From assembly GCA_002298915.1 (NCBI GenBank), contig DBML01000003.1, positions 1-64,000 on the forward strand: DNA of 64,000 nucleotides. Direction: 5' to 3'. The translations under genes were made by a program, and so were the position numbers. Below are positions 26,678-35,423 of this stretch, in pieces; within the stretch, counting starts at the first letter, position 1; the number at the start of each line of letters is the position of its first letter. The DNA comes from Clostridium sp. UBA699 (GTDB taxonomy: Bacteria > Bacillota > Clostridia > Clostridiales > Clostridiaceae). A model generated the notes under the pieces. That model was not told where the DNA came from. It saw only the letters and a list, made by a program, of their open reading frames with translations, and ran no database searches.

Positions 26678-26721
26678 GAAAACATAGAAATTGTTACAAA
26701 AATATCAAGGAGGTCAATCAA

Positions 26722-27906
26722 ATGTCAAAACTTACAGATCAGGAATTTAAAGCTTATTTGAAACAAATCAGGGAATTAGCGGAGGGTCCTTTCGAAGAGA
26801 TCCAGAAAGAAGTTGAAGTCACAAACAAGTTCCCACAGAGGTTTTTCGACCTTGCAATCGAGAACAATCTTTATAGATGCTGCCTGCCTGAAGAATACGG
26901 CGGATGGGGATTAAACGAGCTGGAAATCCTCCAGGTTCAGGAAGAGTTCAGCAGAGGTCCAGGTGGAATGAGAATGCATCTTCACTACGCAGCTGACATG
27001 AACTGGAGAATACTTGACGACTTCGGGAGCAAAGAGCTGAAGGCTGAGTATATGGACAAGTTCGCAGACAAGACAATATTCACTTGCTTCGCTCTAACAG
27101 AAGAAACTGGCGGTACTGGAGCTGACCTTCACACACTGGCTGAAAACAAAGGCGACTACTACCTGGTGAACGGAGAAAAAACTCTCATCTCCCACACAGA
27201 CTGCTGCGAATTCGCGTACGTAATAGCTGTTACAGACCCGTATGCAGACAAAGACCACAGGCTGTCAGCATTCTTCGTGCCGGTTGACACTCCAGGCTAC
27301 GAAATAGTTCCAATGCCTCACATGATGGGCTGCAGAGGAGCAGGCCATGCAGGACTCAAGTTCACAAACATGAAGCTCGACAAGAAATACCTGCTCGGAA
27401 ACGAAGGCGACGGACTCAAGATAGCAATGCACTCGCTTTCAGTATCAAGGGCACACATAGCAGTGAGCAACCTGGGTATGGCTCAGAGAATGTTCGAAAT
27501 GACAATTAAGAGGGCAAAGGACAGAGTGACATTCGGAAAACCGCTCGTAAAGAGACAGGCGATCCAGCAGACCATAGCTGACATGGGAACAGAAATACAC
27601 GCTCTTAGAATGATGGTTTACGATTTCGCAAGCGAATTCGAAAAGGATCCTACAGGCGAAAAGATAGACATGAAAGCTGCAATGTGCAAACTCCACAGCA
27701 TAAACACTGTTAAGCTTGTCTCAGACTACATGCTCGAGATATTCGGAGGAATCGGATACTTCGAAGACTGCGTATACGGACCGGTTGAAAGACTGTACCG
27801 CGACTGCCGTGCAATGTGGCTCGAAGAAGGCCCAAGGACTGTTCAGAGACTCACAGCAGCAAGAAAGCTAATAGACAGGAACGGAGTAATCGACAGAGCG
27901 TTCTAA
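26722..27906 (+). CDS. Acyl-CoA dehydrogenase-family enoyl-CoA reductase (CaiA-like)
   Basis: The 394-residue flavoprotein has the three-domain acyl-CoA dehydrogenase layout. FALTEETGGTGAD near residue 127 is the flavin-contacting segment, an Arg-rich GYFEDCVYGPVERLYRDCRA segment lies near 345, and LEEGPRTVQR near 370 places a Glu where the catalytic base normally sits. It resembles crotonobetainyl-CoA reductase CaiA more than butyryl-CoA dehydrogenases. With a CaiB-type CoA-transferase, a CaiC-type ligase and EtfBA downstream, it most likely reduces an unsaturated acyl-CoA. AAGGAGG lies upstream of the ATG. A 13-pair hairpin separates it from the next gene. Confidence 0.83.
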   Translation: MSKLTDQEFKAYLKQIRELAEGPFEEIQKEVEVTNKFPQRFFDLAIENNLYRCCLPEEYGGWGLNELEILQVQEEFSRGPGGMRMHLHYAADMNWRILDDFGSKELKAEYMDKFADKTIFTCFALTEETGGTGADLHTLAENKGDYYLVNGEKTLISHTDCCEFAYVIAVTDPYADKDHRLSAFFVPVDTPGYEIVPMPHMMGCRGAGHAGLKFTNMKLDKKYLLGNEGDGLKIAMHSLSVSRAHIAVSNLGMAQRMFEMTIKRAKDRVTFGKPLVKRQAIQQTIADMGTEIHALRMMVYDFASEFEKDPTGEKIDMKAAMCKLHSINTVKLVSDYMLEIFGGIGYFEDCVYGPVERLYRDCRAMWLEEGPRTVQRLTAARKLIDRNGVIDRAF

Positions 27907-27925
27907 CATAAGAGATACAGAAACA

Positions 27926-27958
27926 TAGCCTTTCGGACCGGAGCTGTCCGGAAGGCTA
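27926..27958 (+). other. Intercistronic hairpin without T-run
   Basis: A 13-pair stem (27926-27938 with 27946-27958, one G-U) and a seven-base loop lie between the first acyl-CoA dehydrogenase gene and the CoA-transferase gene. An A-rich stretch follows, so it is not a plus-strand terminator; it may protect the 3' end of the upstream message and set unequal expression inside the operon. Confidence 0.55.
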
Positions 27959-27995
27959 AAAATATAAATCCTGCAAAAAAATAGGAGGAAGATGA

Positions 27996-29219
27996 ATGGG
28001 ACCGTTAAGTGGTATCAAAGTAGTGGACCTAACCACATATCTGGCAGCTCCCACAACCTGCAGAGTTTTGGGAGAATGGGGCGCTGAAATAATAAAAGTC
28101 GAAGCACCGAAAGGCGATCCTGCAAGAGGGCAGGGGGCGGTGTTCAACATGCCGTTCACCGATGAAGAGAACCTTGCCTTTGACGTTGCAAACATGAACA
28201 AGAGATTTGTAACCTTGAACCTGAAGACAGAACGCGGCCTTGAGGTCATGAACAGGCTGCTGGCCGATGCCGACGTATTCGTCACAAACACAAGGACGAA
28301 GGGGCTCGTGAAGCTCGGCCTCGACTACGATACTCTGAAAGAAAAATATCCGAAGCTGATTTTTGCGCAGTGCCTGGGCTACGGCGAAAACGGACCTATG
28401 AAGGATACTCCGGGATTCGATGCAACCTGCTACATGGCCAGGGGCGGAGTCCTGGGAACAACCGTTGAACAGGGAGGCTCACCGATGAACCCTCCTAACG
28501 GCTTCGGCGACTTCCAGGTTTCCATGCTTCTAGCTGCAGGCATAAACGGAGCGCTTTTCAACAGGGAAAGGACTGGAAAGGGAGACAAGGTTACGGTAAG
28601 CCTTCAGCATTCCGCTACATTCATGCTGAGCGTCGCCATGATCTCCGCGCAGTACGGCAACAGGTACCCTAAGACAAGGAAGGAAGTCGTAAATCCTTTC
28701 AACAACTGCTACCGCACAAGAGACGGGAAGTGGGTTGTCATGTGCTGCCCTGAGTACGACAGAGACTACAACAAGATTATGAAATTACTCGGTCTTGATG
28801 ATATGGTAGACAATCCGAAGTACACTAGCTGTGCCGGGATAAATGCCGGACATCTTAACCGTGAAGTTATAGACAGGCTCGATGAAGCCATGGCTAAAAT
28901 AGACAGGGCAGACCTGGTGAAGATGCTTGCAGAGAACGAGCTGCCGTGCGAATCTGCAAACGAGCCTTTAGATGTTTATGAAGACGAGCAGGTATGGGCA
29001 AACGACATTCTGGCCAAGGTGGAATATCCTTCGGGGGATAGAAATGTCCCTACCAATCCGATAATGTTCGAGTCAAATCCTGGAATCAGGCTTGAGGTTT
29101 GCGAACCGCAGGGCGCGCATACGGAAGCCATCATGAAGGAGCTCGGCTACAGCGATGCGGCCATAAAGGAAAGCATCGAGTCAGGCGCGGTAACCGGCCT
29201 GAAACTTCTAAAAAAATAA
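27996..29219 (+). CDS. CaiB/BaiF-type class III CoA-transferase
   Basis: The 407-residue protein has the start typical of class III CoA-transferases (PLSGIKVVDLTTYLAAP) and the catalytic Asp 142 in PGFDATCYMARGG. Relatives include CaiB, the phenyllactate CoA-transferase FldA and the hydroxyisocaproate CoA-transferase HadA. It should move CoA from an acyl-CoA product to the incoming free acid. In this operon it would activate the substrate of the enoyl-CoA reductases without spending ATP, while the ligase downstream primes the cycle. AGGAGG precedes the ATG. Confidence 0.87.
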   Translation: MGPLSGIKVVDLTTYLAAPTTCRVLGEWGAEIIKVEAPKGDPARGQGAVFNMPFTDEENLAFDVANMNKRFVTLNLKTERGLEVMNRLLADADVFVTNTRTKGLVKLGLDYDTLKEKYPKLIFAQCLGYGENGPMKDTPGFDATCYMARGGVLGTTVEQGGSPMNPPNGFGDFQVSMLLAAGINGALFNRERTGKGDKVTVSLQHSATFMLSVAMISAQYGNRYPKTRKEVVNPFNNCYRTRDGKWVVMCCPEYDRDYNKIMKLLGLDDMVDNPKYTSCAGINAGHLNREVIDRLDEAMAKIDRADLVKMLAENELPCESANEPLDVYEDEQVWANDILAKVEYPSGDRNVPTNPIMFESNPGIRLEVCEPQGAHTEAIMKELGYSDAAIKESIESGAVTGLKLLKK

Positions 29220-29237
29220 CAGGAAAGGGTGAAATGT

Positions 29238-30380
29238 ATGAGCTTGATTTATACAAATGAACAGAAAGAACTAATCGCTCTTGTGAAAGAGATGGCTGAA
29301 AACGAACTTAAGCCTCACGTTCAGGAAGCGGACGAAGCAGGGGAGTGCCCAAAGGAGCTTTTCAAATGGGCTTTCGACATGGGGCTGCATATGCTTGAAA
29401 TACCTGAAGAGTATGGCGGAACAGGGCTGAGCTATGAAACAACGGCTATGATCTTCGAGGAGCTTGCAAAAGTTGATGCCGGATATGCGATAACGCTTGT
29501 AACAACGTTCGTAGCCTTGAGAAACGTTATCCTTTCCGGCACTAAGGAACAGGGCCTGCATTTTGCAGACGTCATAAAGAGCGGGAATTTCGCAGCGTTC
29601 GCACTAACAGAGCCTAACGCGGGTTCAGACCCTGCCGCGATGAGAGCTACAGCCGTAAAGGATGGAGACTACTACATACTTAACGGCGCGAAGACGTTCA
29701 TAACAAACGGAGCGATAGCCTCGATCATGGTAGGCTTCTTCAAGACAAGCCCGGAACTCGGAGCCAAGGGGATATCAGCATTCATAATCGATGCGGTTGA
29801 ACCTGGAATAATCATAGGAAACCACGAGAACAAGATGGGCCTCAGGCTTTCAAACACCACAGATGTCACGTTCGAGAACGTGAGGGTGCCTGCTTCCGCG
29901 ATGCTGGGACCTGAAGGATCAGGCTTCAAGCTGGCGCTGAACGCGCTCAACCTTTCAAGGGCCTTCGTCGCGACTCTTGCCGTGGGAATAATGCAGAGGG
30001 CGCTCGACGAATCAGTGAAGTACGCTAAGGAAAGAAAGCAGTTCGGCGAACCGATAATGAACTTCCAGCTGGTGCAGGGGCTCCTCGCAGACATGGCGAT
30101 GAAGGTTGAAGCTTCAAGGGCCCTCGTGAACAACACGATGAGGCTGATGGACAACGGAAGCCTTGTAAGGAAAGAGGGAGCTATAACAAAATGCTTCGTA
30201 TCCGACTGCGCGCAGGAGGTAACCTCGAACGCTGTCCAGGTATTCGGAGGCTACGGCTACAGCAAGGAATACCCTGTTGAAAAGCTTATGAGGGACGTCA
30301 AGGTGTTCCAGATATTCGAAGGGGCCAACCAGATCCAGAGACTAACCATAGCAGGCTGCCTTAACAGCGAATACAAGTAA
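29238..30380 (+). CDS. Acyl-CoA dehydrogenase (butyryl-CoA dehydrogenase-like)
   Basis: The 380-residue protein has the usual length of short-chain acyl-CoA dehydrogenases. It carries FALTEPNAGSDPAAM near residue 121 and the C-terminal segment QIFEGANQIQRL with the catalytic Glu near 363. In clostridia such enzymes work with EtfBA, whose genes follow directly. It is a different subtype from the first dehydrogenase of the operon, so the cluster encodes two flavoenzymes for acyl-CoA chemistry. I chose ATG 29238, about 8 bases after AGGAAAGGG, instead of a GTG three codons earlier. Confidence 0.88.
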   Translation: MSLIYTNEQKELIALVKEMAENELKPHVQEADEAGECPKELFKWAFDMGLHMLEIPEEYGGTGLSYETTAMIFEELAKVDAGYAITLVTTFVALRNVILSGTKEQGLHFADVIKSGNFAAFALTEPNAGSDPAAMRATAVKDGDYYILNGAKTFITNGAIASIMVGFFKTSPELGAKGISAFIIDAVEPGIIIGNHENKMGLRLSNTTDVTFENVRVPASAMLGPEGSGFKLALNALNLSRAFVATLAVGIMQRALDESVKYAKERKQFGEPIMNFQLVQGLLADMAMKVEASRALVNNTMRLMDNGSLVRKEGAITKCFVSDCAQEVTSNAVQVFGGYGYSKEYPVEKLMRDVKVFQIFEGANQIQRLTIAGCLNSEYK

Positions 30381-30396
30381 GATAGGAGGAAGTCAA

Positions 30397-31185
30397 ATGA
30401 ACATAGTTGTTTGTGTAAAGCAGGTTCCCGACACTACAGAAATAAAGATAGATCCGGTAAAGAACACGCTAATCCGTACCGGAGTTCCCAGCATAATGAA
30501 TCCTTTTGACAAGAACGCGCTGGAGCAGGCGCTAAGGCTTAAGGAAAAAACCGGAGGCACGGTAACCGCAATCTCCATGGGCCCAGACCAGGCAAAGGCT
30601 GTCCTCAGGGAAGCTCTGGCGATGGGTGCCGACAATGCATACCTTGTCACGGACAGGGCATTCGGAGGCTCCGACACGTACGCTACAAGCTACATCCTTT
30701 CAGAGGTGATAAAGAAAATCGGACCTTTCGATGTCGTCCTTGGCGGCATACAGGCTATAGACGGGGACACCGGGCAGACAGCCTCCAGCATAGCCGAACA
30801 CCTTGGCCTCAACAGGGTGAGCTACGTGCTTGACATGGATGTGGAGGACGACAAGGCGATCATAAAGAGGAAGACAGAGGAAGGCGTAGTGGTCATAGAG
30901 GCGAAGCTGCCTGTGCTTGCAACTTCCCTGAAGGAAAGCAACAAGCCAAGGTACAGGACTATAAAGGGAGTGATGGATGCACTGAAGGCTGAAATACCTG
31001 AGATCCATTTCGCAGACCTCCCGGCGATAGATGAGACTAAGATAGGTCTCAAAGGATCTCCTACAAGGGTCAAGGCCACCTTCACCCCGAAGCGTTCCGC
31101 ATCCGGCGAAGTTATGGAAGCCATTAACCCTCAGGAAACTGCTAAAGCTCTGGTGTTTAAACTGGCTGAAGCAAAATTGGTATAG
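30397..31185 (+). CDS. etfB: Electron-transfer flavoprotein beta subunit
   Basis: The 262-residue protein begins with MNIVVCVKQVPDTTEIKI and has the nucleotide-binding stretch AISMGPDQAKAVLREALAMGAD near residues 54-75, as in clostridial EtfB. It pairs with EtfA encoded 16 bases downstream and would pass electrons to or from the acyl-CoA dehydrogenases of the same operon. Clostridial EtfBs of this type are often part of bifurcating complexes that couple enoyl-CoA and ferredoxin reduction to NADH oxidation; whether this one bifurcates cannot be settled by eye. Confidence 0.9.
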   Translation: MNIVVCVKQVPDTTEIKIDPVKNTLIRTGVPSIMNPFDKNALEQALRLKEKTGGTVTAISMGPDQAKAVLREALAMGADNAYLVTDRAFGGSDTYATSYILSEVIKKIGPFDVVLGGIQAIDGDTGQTASSIAEHLGLNRVSYVLDMDVEDDKAIIKRKTEEGVVVIEAKLPVLATSLKESNKPRYRTIKGVMDALKAEIPEIHFADLPAIDETKIGLKGSPTRVKATFTPKRSASGEVMEAINPQETAKALVFKLAEAKLV

Positions 31186-31201
31186 AAGGAGGCTGTTTGT
31201 A

Positions 31202-32209
31202 ATGAATTACGAAAACTGCAAAGACGTATGGGTATTTATTGAAAGCTTCAAAGGACAGCCGAAAGACGTGGGCTTCGAGCTTCTCGGACAGGGCAGGATT
31301 CTGGCGGACGGGCTGAAGCAGGAGCTGTGCGCCGTTGTAATAGGCAAGGAAGTAGAGGTCGCGATAAAAGGCGCAGAGGAATACGGCGCAGACAAGGTGT
31401 ATGTGATACAGGGTGATGAATACGAGGACTATTCTTCTGACGGCTACGGAAAGGCGTTCCTGGAGCTCATACACAAGTACAGCCCTAACACCATACTCAT
31501 AGGCGCAACCATAAGGGGAAGGGAGCTTGGCTCGACAGTGGCGGTTGCACTGAGGACAGGCCTTACAGCAGACTGCACAGCCCTTAGCGTGGAAGAGGAC
31601 ACAGGAAACGTCGTATGGGAAAGGCCGGCCTTTGGAGGCAACCTGTACGCCCAGATAATTTGCGGCGACACAAGGCCGCAGATGGGAACGGTGAGGCCTA
31701 ATGCGTTCAAAAAGAAGGAAAAGGACTTCAGCAACAGAGCTGAGGTAATAAGGGAGGACATAAGGGTAAGCACTAAGTCGATAGCAACGAGGATCATCGA
31801 CTTCATCGCAGCAAAAAGCGAAGGCGGGATACCAGTGGAAGAAGCCGAGGTGGTTGTTTCCGGCGGAAGAGGAATGAAGAGCGCAGACAACTTCGCAATG
31901 CTCCAGGAACTTGCAGATCTCTTTGGAGGAACCGTCGGATCTTCGAGAGCTGCCGTAGATGCAGGATGGATGCCTCAGTCAAGGCAGGTAGGACAGACAG
32001 GAAAGACAGTTTCACCAAGGATCTATATCGCGTGCGGAATCTCAGGTGCAGTGCAGCATGTCGCAGGAATGCACGAGTCTGATACCATCATAGCTATAAA
32101 CAAGGATGCCTCGGCGCCGATATTCGAAGTTGCCGACTACTGCATAGTCGGAGACCTTTTCCAGGTGGTTCCGGCACTCATAAAAGAGCTCAGGGCTAAA
32201 AAGGAGTAA
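31202..32209 (+). CDS. etfA: Electron-transfer flavoprotein alpha subunit
   Basis: The 335-residue protein has an N-terminal domain and the C-terminal FAD domain with GGRGMKSADNF near 221, GxxVGxSRAAVDAGW near 241 and [13 protein letters not shown] near 279. It lacks the N-terminal ferredoxin domain that is present in the second EtfA of this window (46139). It is followed by the CoA ligase gene after 49 bases. AAGGAGG precedes the ATG. Confidence 0.9.
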   Translation: MNYENCKDVWVFIESFKGQPKDVGFELLGQGRILADGLKQELCAVVIGKEVEVAIKGAEEYGADKVYVIQGDEYEDYSSDGYGKAFLELIHKYSPNTILIGATIRGRELGSTVAVALRTGLTADCTALSVEEDTGNVVWERPAFGGNLYAQIICGDTRPQMGTVRPNAFKKKEKDFSNRAEVIREDIRVSTKSIATRIIDFIAAKSEGGIPVEEAEVVVSGGRGMKSADNFAMLQELADLFGGTVGSSRAAVDAGWMPQSRQVGQTGKTVSPRIYIACGISGAVQHVAGMHESDTIIAINKDASAPIFEVADYCIVGDLFQVVPALIKELRAKKE

Positions 32210-32258
32210 TTGGTGACAGATCTTTTCGTTATACTCTTTGGAAAAAGGAGATAAAGAA

Positions 32259-33926
32259 ATGATAGATGGAATCAAAATAAACGAGAACAACAAAAGGATA
32301 TACGAAGAAAAAGGCTATTGGGGAGACATGACCCTTCTGGATTGCTGGAAGGAGTCTGCAAGGAGGTTCAAAGACCGCGAGTACGTGGTTGACGACAGGG
32401 GCAGCCGCCTCACCTACGGAGAGGTAGATGAAAAGGCTGGTGCTATAGCCTCCTGCTTCCTGGAGATGGGAATCAGATCGGGAGATGTGATTTCCATCCA
32501 GATCCCCGTCTGGAGCGAATTCGTGCTTTTCACGATAGCGTGCTTCAAGGTCGGGGCTGTGATAAACCCCATAGCCATATGCTACGACGGCGAAGAGATT
32601 GCCCGCCTCATGAACAGGAGCGGCAGCAGAATTTACATCTGCCCCACCTGGCATCACGACACTGACTACGAGGAGCAGATCCTTTCAGTGAAGGAGCGGA
32701 TTGAAAGTCTTGAGAACGTAGTGCTTCTGGACAACCTCAGGGAAAAGAAGAGCGGGCTGATAACGCTCAGGGAGATCCTCGCAAGGTATCAGCCGGCGGA
32801 AAGCGATGAAAGGGCCGGGAGCAACGACATAGCAGCAGTACTTTGGACTTCGGGGACAACCGGGGATTCTAAGGGAGTGATGCTGACACACAACAACATA
32901 ATCTTCAGCGAAAAACACTTCAACAGGGAGCTAGGCCTCACGAAGGAAGACATAATGTTCATGCCGGCTCCGCTGAACCACGCTACGGGCTTCCACCACG
33001 GGATAATAGCACCCATGCTGAAAGGCGCGAAGGTGGTTCTTCAGTACAAGTTCAAAGGCAGAGACGCTGTTGACCTTATCAACAGCGAGAAATGCACCTA
33101 CTCGATGGGCTCCACCCCCTTCATCTTCGACATAATCGATGAAATAAGGAAGGGGAAAGCATACCTTGGCTCGTTAAAATTTTATCTTTGCGGTGGCTCG
33201 CCGATACCCAGCGACATGGTGAAGAGGGCTCACGGCTACGGAATAAAGCTTTGCGAAGTATACGGCTCAACGGAAAGCGTCCCCCACGCGTTCGTAAGGC
33301 CGGAGCAAGCTTTGGCGTACATGGGAAGCATCTCTGGGATACCCATGGAAGGAGTGGAAGTCAGGATTGTTGATGACAGCAGGAAGGACGTCCCGGCCGG
33401 AGTGATGGGCGAGGAAGCATCAAGGGGGCCCAACGTGTTTGTAGGTTATCTAAACGACAGGGCGGCCACCGATTCAGTTTTGGACGATGACGGCTGGTTC
33501 TACAGCGGCGACCTTTGCACAGGCGGAGAAAAGAACAGCATCCGCGTCATCGGACGAAAAAAGGACATGATAATAAGGGGAGGGGAGAACCTGAACTCAA
33601 ACCTTATAAGCGAGTACGTATCCACGCATCCAAAGGTGAAGGACCAGGCGGTCATCGGCATGCCCGATGAGCGACTTGGGGAGAGGATATGCGCATACGT
33701 CGTCCTGAAAAAAGGGGCGGAATCGCTAGGGCTCGAGGAGCTGAAGCAGCACCTGAAGCAGAAGAAGGTTCCAAAGCGCTTCTGGCCTGAAAGAATCGAG
33801 ATAATCGACAGCATATGGCGGACAGACAGCGGGAAGGTAAAAAAGGGGCTGCTCAGCGAAGACCTCAGGCTGAGGATGAAGAGGGAGGAGGAACCGGGTT
33901 TTGCAGCAGCAGGAGTACGGTCCTAG
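32259..33926 (+). CDS. AMP-forming acyl-CoA synthetase (CaiC-like)
   Basis: The 555-residue protein is a class I adenylate-forming enzyme. The phosphate-binding loop reads WTSGTTGDSKGVMLTH near residue 198, an A5-type motif YGSTES lies near 335, the segment YSGDLCTGG near 410 and the hinge GRKKDMIIRGGENL near 431; the C-terminal Lys is in RTDSGKVKK near 530. It would convert a carboxylic acid, CoA and ATP to the acyl-CoA and AMP. Its place after EtfBA suggests it primes the CoA-transferase cycle. ATG 32259 has AAAGGAG 9 bases upstream. Its last 26 bases overlap the next gene. Confidence 0.87.
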   Translation: MIDGIKINENNKRIYEEKGYWGDMTLLDCWKESARRFKDREYVVDDRGSRLTYGEVDEKAGAIASCFLEMGIRSGDVISIQIPVWSEFVLFTIACFKVGAVINPIAICYDGEEIARLMNRSGSRIYICPTWHHDTDYEEQILSVKERIESLENVVLLDNLREKKSGLITLREILARYQPAESDERAGSNDIAAVLWTSGTTGDSKGVMLTHNNIIFSEKHFNRELGLTKEDIMFMPAPLNHATGFHHGIIAPMLKGAKVVLQYKFKGRDAVDLINSEKCTYSMGSTPFIFDIIDEIRKGKAYLGSLKFYLCGGSPIPSDMVKRAHGYGIKLCEVYGSTESVPHAFVRPEQALAYMGSISGIPMEGVEVRIVDDSRKDVPAGVMGEEASRGPNVFVGYLNDRAATDSVLDDDGWFYSGDLCTGGEKNSIRVIGRKKDMIIRGGENLNSNLISEYVSTHPKVKDQAVIGMPDERLGERICAYVVLKKGAESLGLEELKQHLKQKKVPKRFWPERIEIIDSIWRTDSGKVKKGLLSEDLRLRMKREEEPGFAAAGVRS

Positions 33927-34434
33927 AAGATCGAGGGAAACTAAAAAGCCAAGGGTCGCGTGCCCTGAACCTGCGTTCTTCCAGTGCGGTGAATGCGGGA
34001 ATATCATCCAGGCCTACGCCTTGAACAGCAGCTCGGTTCCCGACTGCTGCGGTGAAAGGATGGAGCGGGCGGAAATTAAGGACCCTTCGGGGATATCGGA
34101 GGAGCTGCTGATAGACTACAGGATAACGGGCGGCTACAACGACAACGCGGTCCAGGTGTTCTGGGAGAAAAGGTCCGGGGATGCATCTGTCGAATGGATA
34201 TACCTCAGGACGTTCAGCGGAGGGCAGATAAAATACGTTTCAAAGGAAAGCAAGACATCCTTCGTGTTCGCCCTGGCCGACGAGGATTCCTATTCATACT
34301 GCGACGAGGATCCCTGCCTTGAATGCACGTTCCGCTGCAAAAGAGGCTTCGAAATTTATGCGAAAATAAAAGAAAAGGGATTGTTCAAAATCCCTTTGGA
34401 ACGCATGAGAGCCAGCTGGGATTCCCAGCACTAA
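33901..34434 (+). CDS. Desulfoferrodoxin-like protein lacking the superoxide-reductase histidines
   Basis: The 177-residue protein has a desulforedoxin-type site: Cys 29 and Cys 32, then the adjacent pair Cys 49-Cys 50 in the context CCGERM. The following region (about 70-150) follows the neelaredoxin/superoxide reductase fold pattern, with VEWIYLRTFSGG near 97-108 and SYSYC near 130-134, but no iron-binding His remains; the only histidine is the last residue. Four more cysteines form C-x4-C-x2-C-x3-C at 134-146. It could be an electron carrier or metal protein that has lost superoxide reductase activity. The TTG start overlaps the ligase gene, 8-9 bases after GGAGG. Its stop overlaps that of the convergent LysR gene by three bases. 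Confidence 0.65.
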   Translation: MQQQEYGPRRSRETKKPRVACPEPAFFQCGECGNIIQAYALNSSSVPDCCGERMERAEIKDPSGISEELLIDYRITGGYNDNAVQVFWEKRSGDASVEWIYLRTFSGGQIKYVSKESKTSFVFALADEDSYSYCDEDPCLECTFRCKRGFEIYAKIKEKGLFKIPLERMRASWDSQH

Positions 34435-35312
34435 AGATTCCTCTCATTCTCGATTATATAATTTGTGAATATCTCGACCGGACGGGTGTGGTATGCCGAT
34501 TTGTTGTAGCACATGTATACCTTGCGCGTATCGATCGGTATGTCGAGGGCGACCTGCTTGAGATTTTTGAACTGATCAAGGAAAGGCGTCCTGGCCGTGA
34601 TGGCTGCCACAGGGGTTGTTGACACGAGTCCGCCGATGGTGATCTCGTCATCGTATTCGTATTCGGCGTGGAGGTTGTGCTCCTTCAGGATTTTCATAAT
34701 GGTTTTGCCGATCGGGATGTTCTGGCGGTAAGTTATGATGTGGCAGGTTTGGAGATCGTCCAGGTAAAGGAAATCCTTTTCTGCAAGGTGGCATTTTTTA
34801 TTGACAAGCAGTATGAGCTCCTGGTACATGACCGGTATGAACTCAATATCGGGTTCGTTCTCAACGAAGGAGCCGAAGCCGATGTCGTATTTGCCGGTCT
34901 TAAGGCCAGTAATTATGTCGAGCGACATAGCATTGTATACATGGAATTTTGTTTTTGAATTCACTCTTTCAAGATAGTTGTTTATAGATGTGGGCAGGTA
35001 GTCTCCGATGATGGTAGGGATGCAACCTATGTCGATGACGCCTCCCAGAGCGCCGGATTCTTCCTTGGCGTACTCAATACCCTTTTCGAGCTCGGTCAAG
35101 GCCGAGGAGACGTACTCGTAAAACTTCTGGCCGTATTTAGTCAGTTTGATGCTTCTCCCCTGCCTGTGGAAGAGTTCCAGGCCGAGCTCCTCCTCAAGTG
35201 AAGATATGGAACCGCTTAAACTTGGCTGCGTTATGAACAGCTCCTTTGCAGCCTGAGTGAAATGTTCTAGTTCTGCCAGCTTCATGAAATAGTACAACTG
35301 ATTTAAATTCAT
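34431..35312 (-). CDS. LysR-family transcriptional regulator
   Basis: The 293-residue protein starts with the LysR helix-turn-helix MNLNQLYYFMKLAELEHFTQAAKELFITQPSLSGSISSLE and continues with the periplasmic-binding-like effector domain. It is divergent from two organic-anion MFS genes and convergent with the enoyl-CoA reductase operon, so it is placed to control uptake and perhaps the pathway. A T-N11-A inverted repeat lies in the divergent region. ATG 35312 follows GGGG by seven bases; a GTG two codons earlier is the alternative. Confidence 0.88.
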   Translation of the reverse strand: MNLNQLYYFMKLAELEHFTQAAKELFITQPSLSGSISSLEEELGLELFHRQGRSIKLTKYGQKFYEYVSSALTELEKGIEYAKEESGALGGVIDIGCIPTIIGDYLPTSINNYLERVNSKTKFHVYNAMSLDIITGLKTGKYDIGFGSFVENEPDIEFIPVMYQELILLVNKKCHLAEKDFLYLDDLQTCHIITYRQNIPIGKTIMKILKEHNLHAEYEYDDEITIGGLVSTTPVAAITARTPFLDQFKNLKQVALDIPIDTRKVYMCYNKSAYHTRPVEIFTNYIIENERNL

Positions 35313-35336
35313 ATGCACACCCCGTTCAACAAATAT

Positions 35337-35357
35337 TTCACGATTGTATTTCGTGAA
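35337..35357. promoter_or_regulatory. Candidate LysR binding site
   Basis: TTCACGA and TCGTGAA form a perfect inverted repeat with a seven-base centre, giving the T-N11-A form. The centre lies about 58 bases before the predicted transcription start of the MFS gene, a usual LysR activator position. A further half-site (ACGAAA) stands at about 35372. Confidence 0.6.
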
Positions 35358-35369
35358 TATTATAACATG

Positions 35370-35398
35370 TTACGAAATCAAATACCAATTACTATTCT
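35370..35398 (+). promoter_or_regulatory. Promoter of the first organic-anion MFS gene
   Basis: TTACGA, 17 bases, then TATTCT, directly downstream of the LysR inverted repeat. Confidence 0.5.
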
Positions 35399-35423
35399 TA
35401 ATTATTAAATAGGAGGAAAAATT

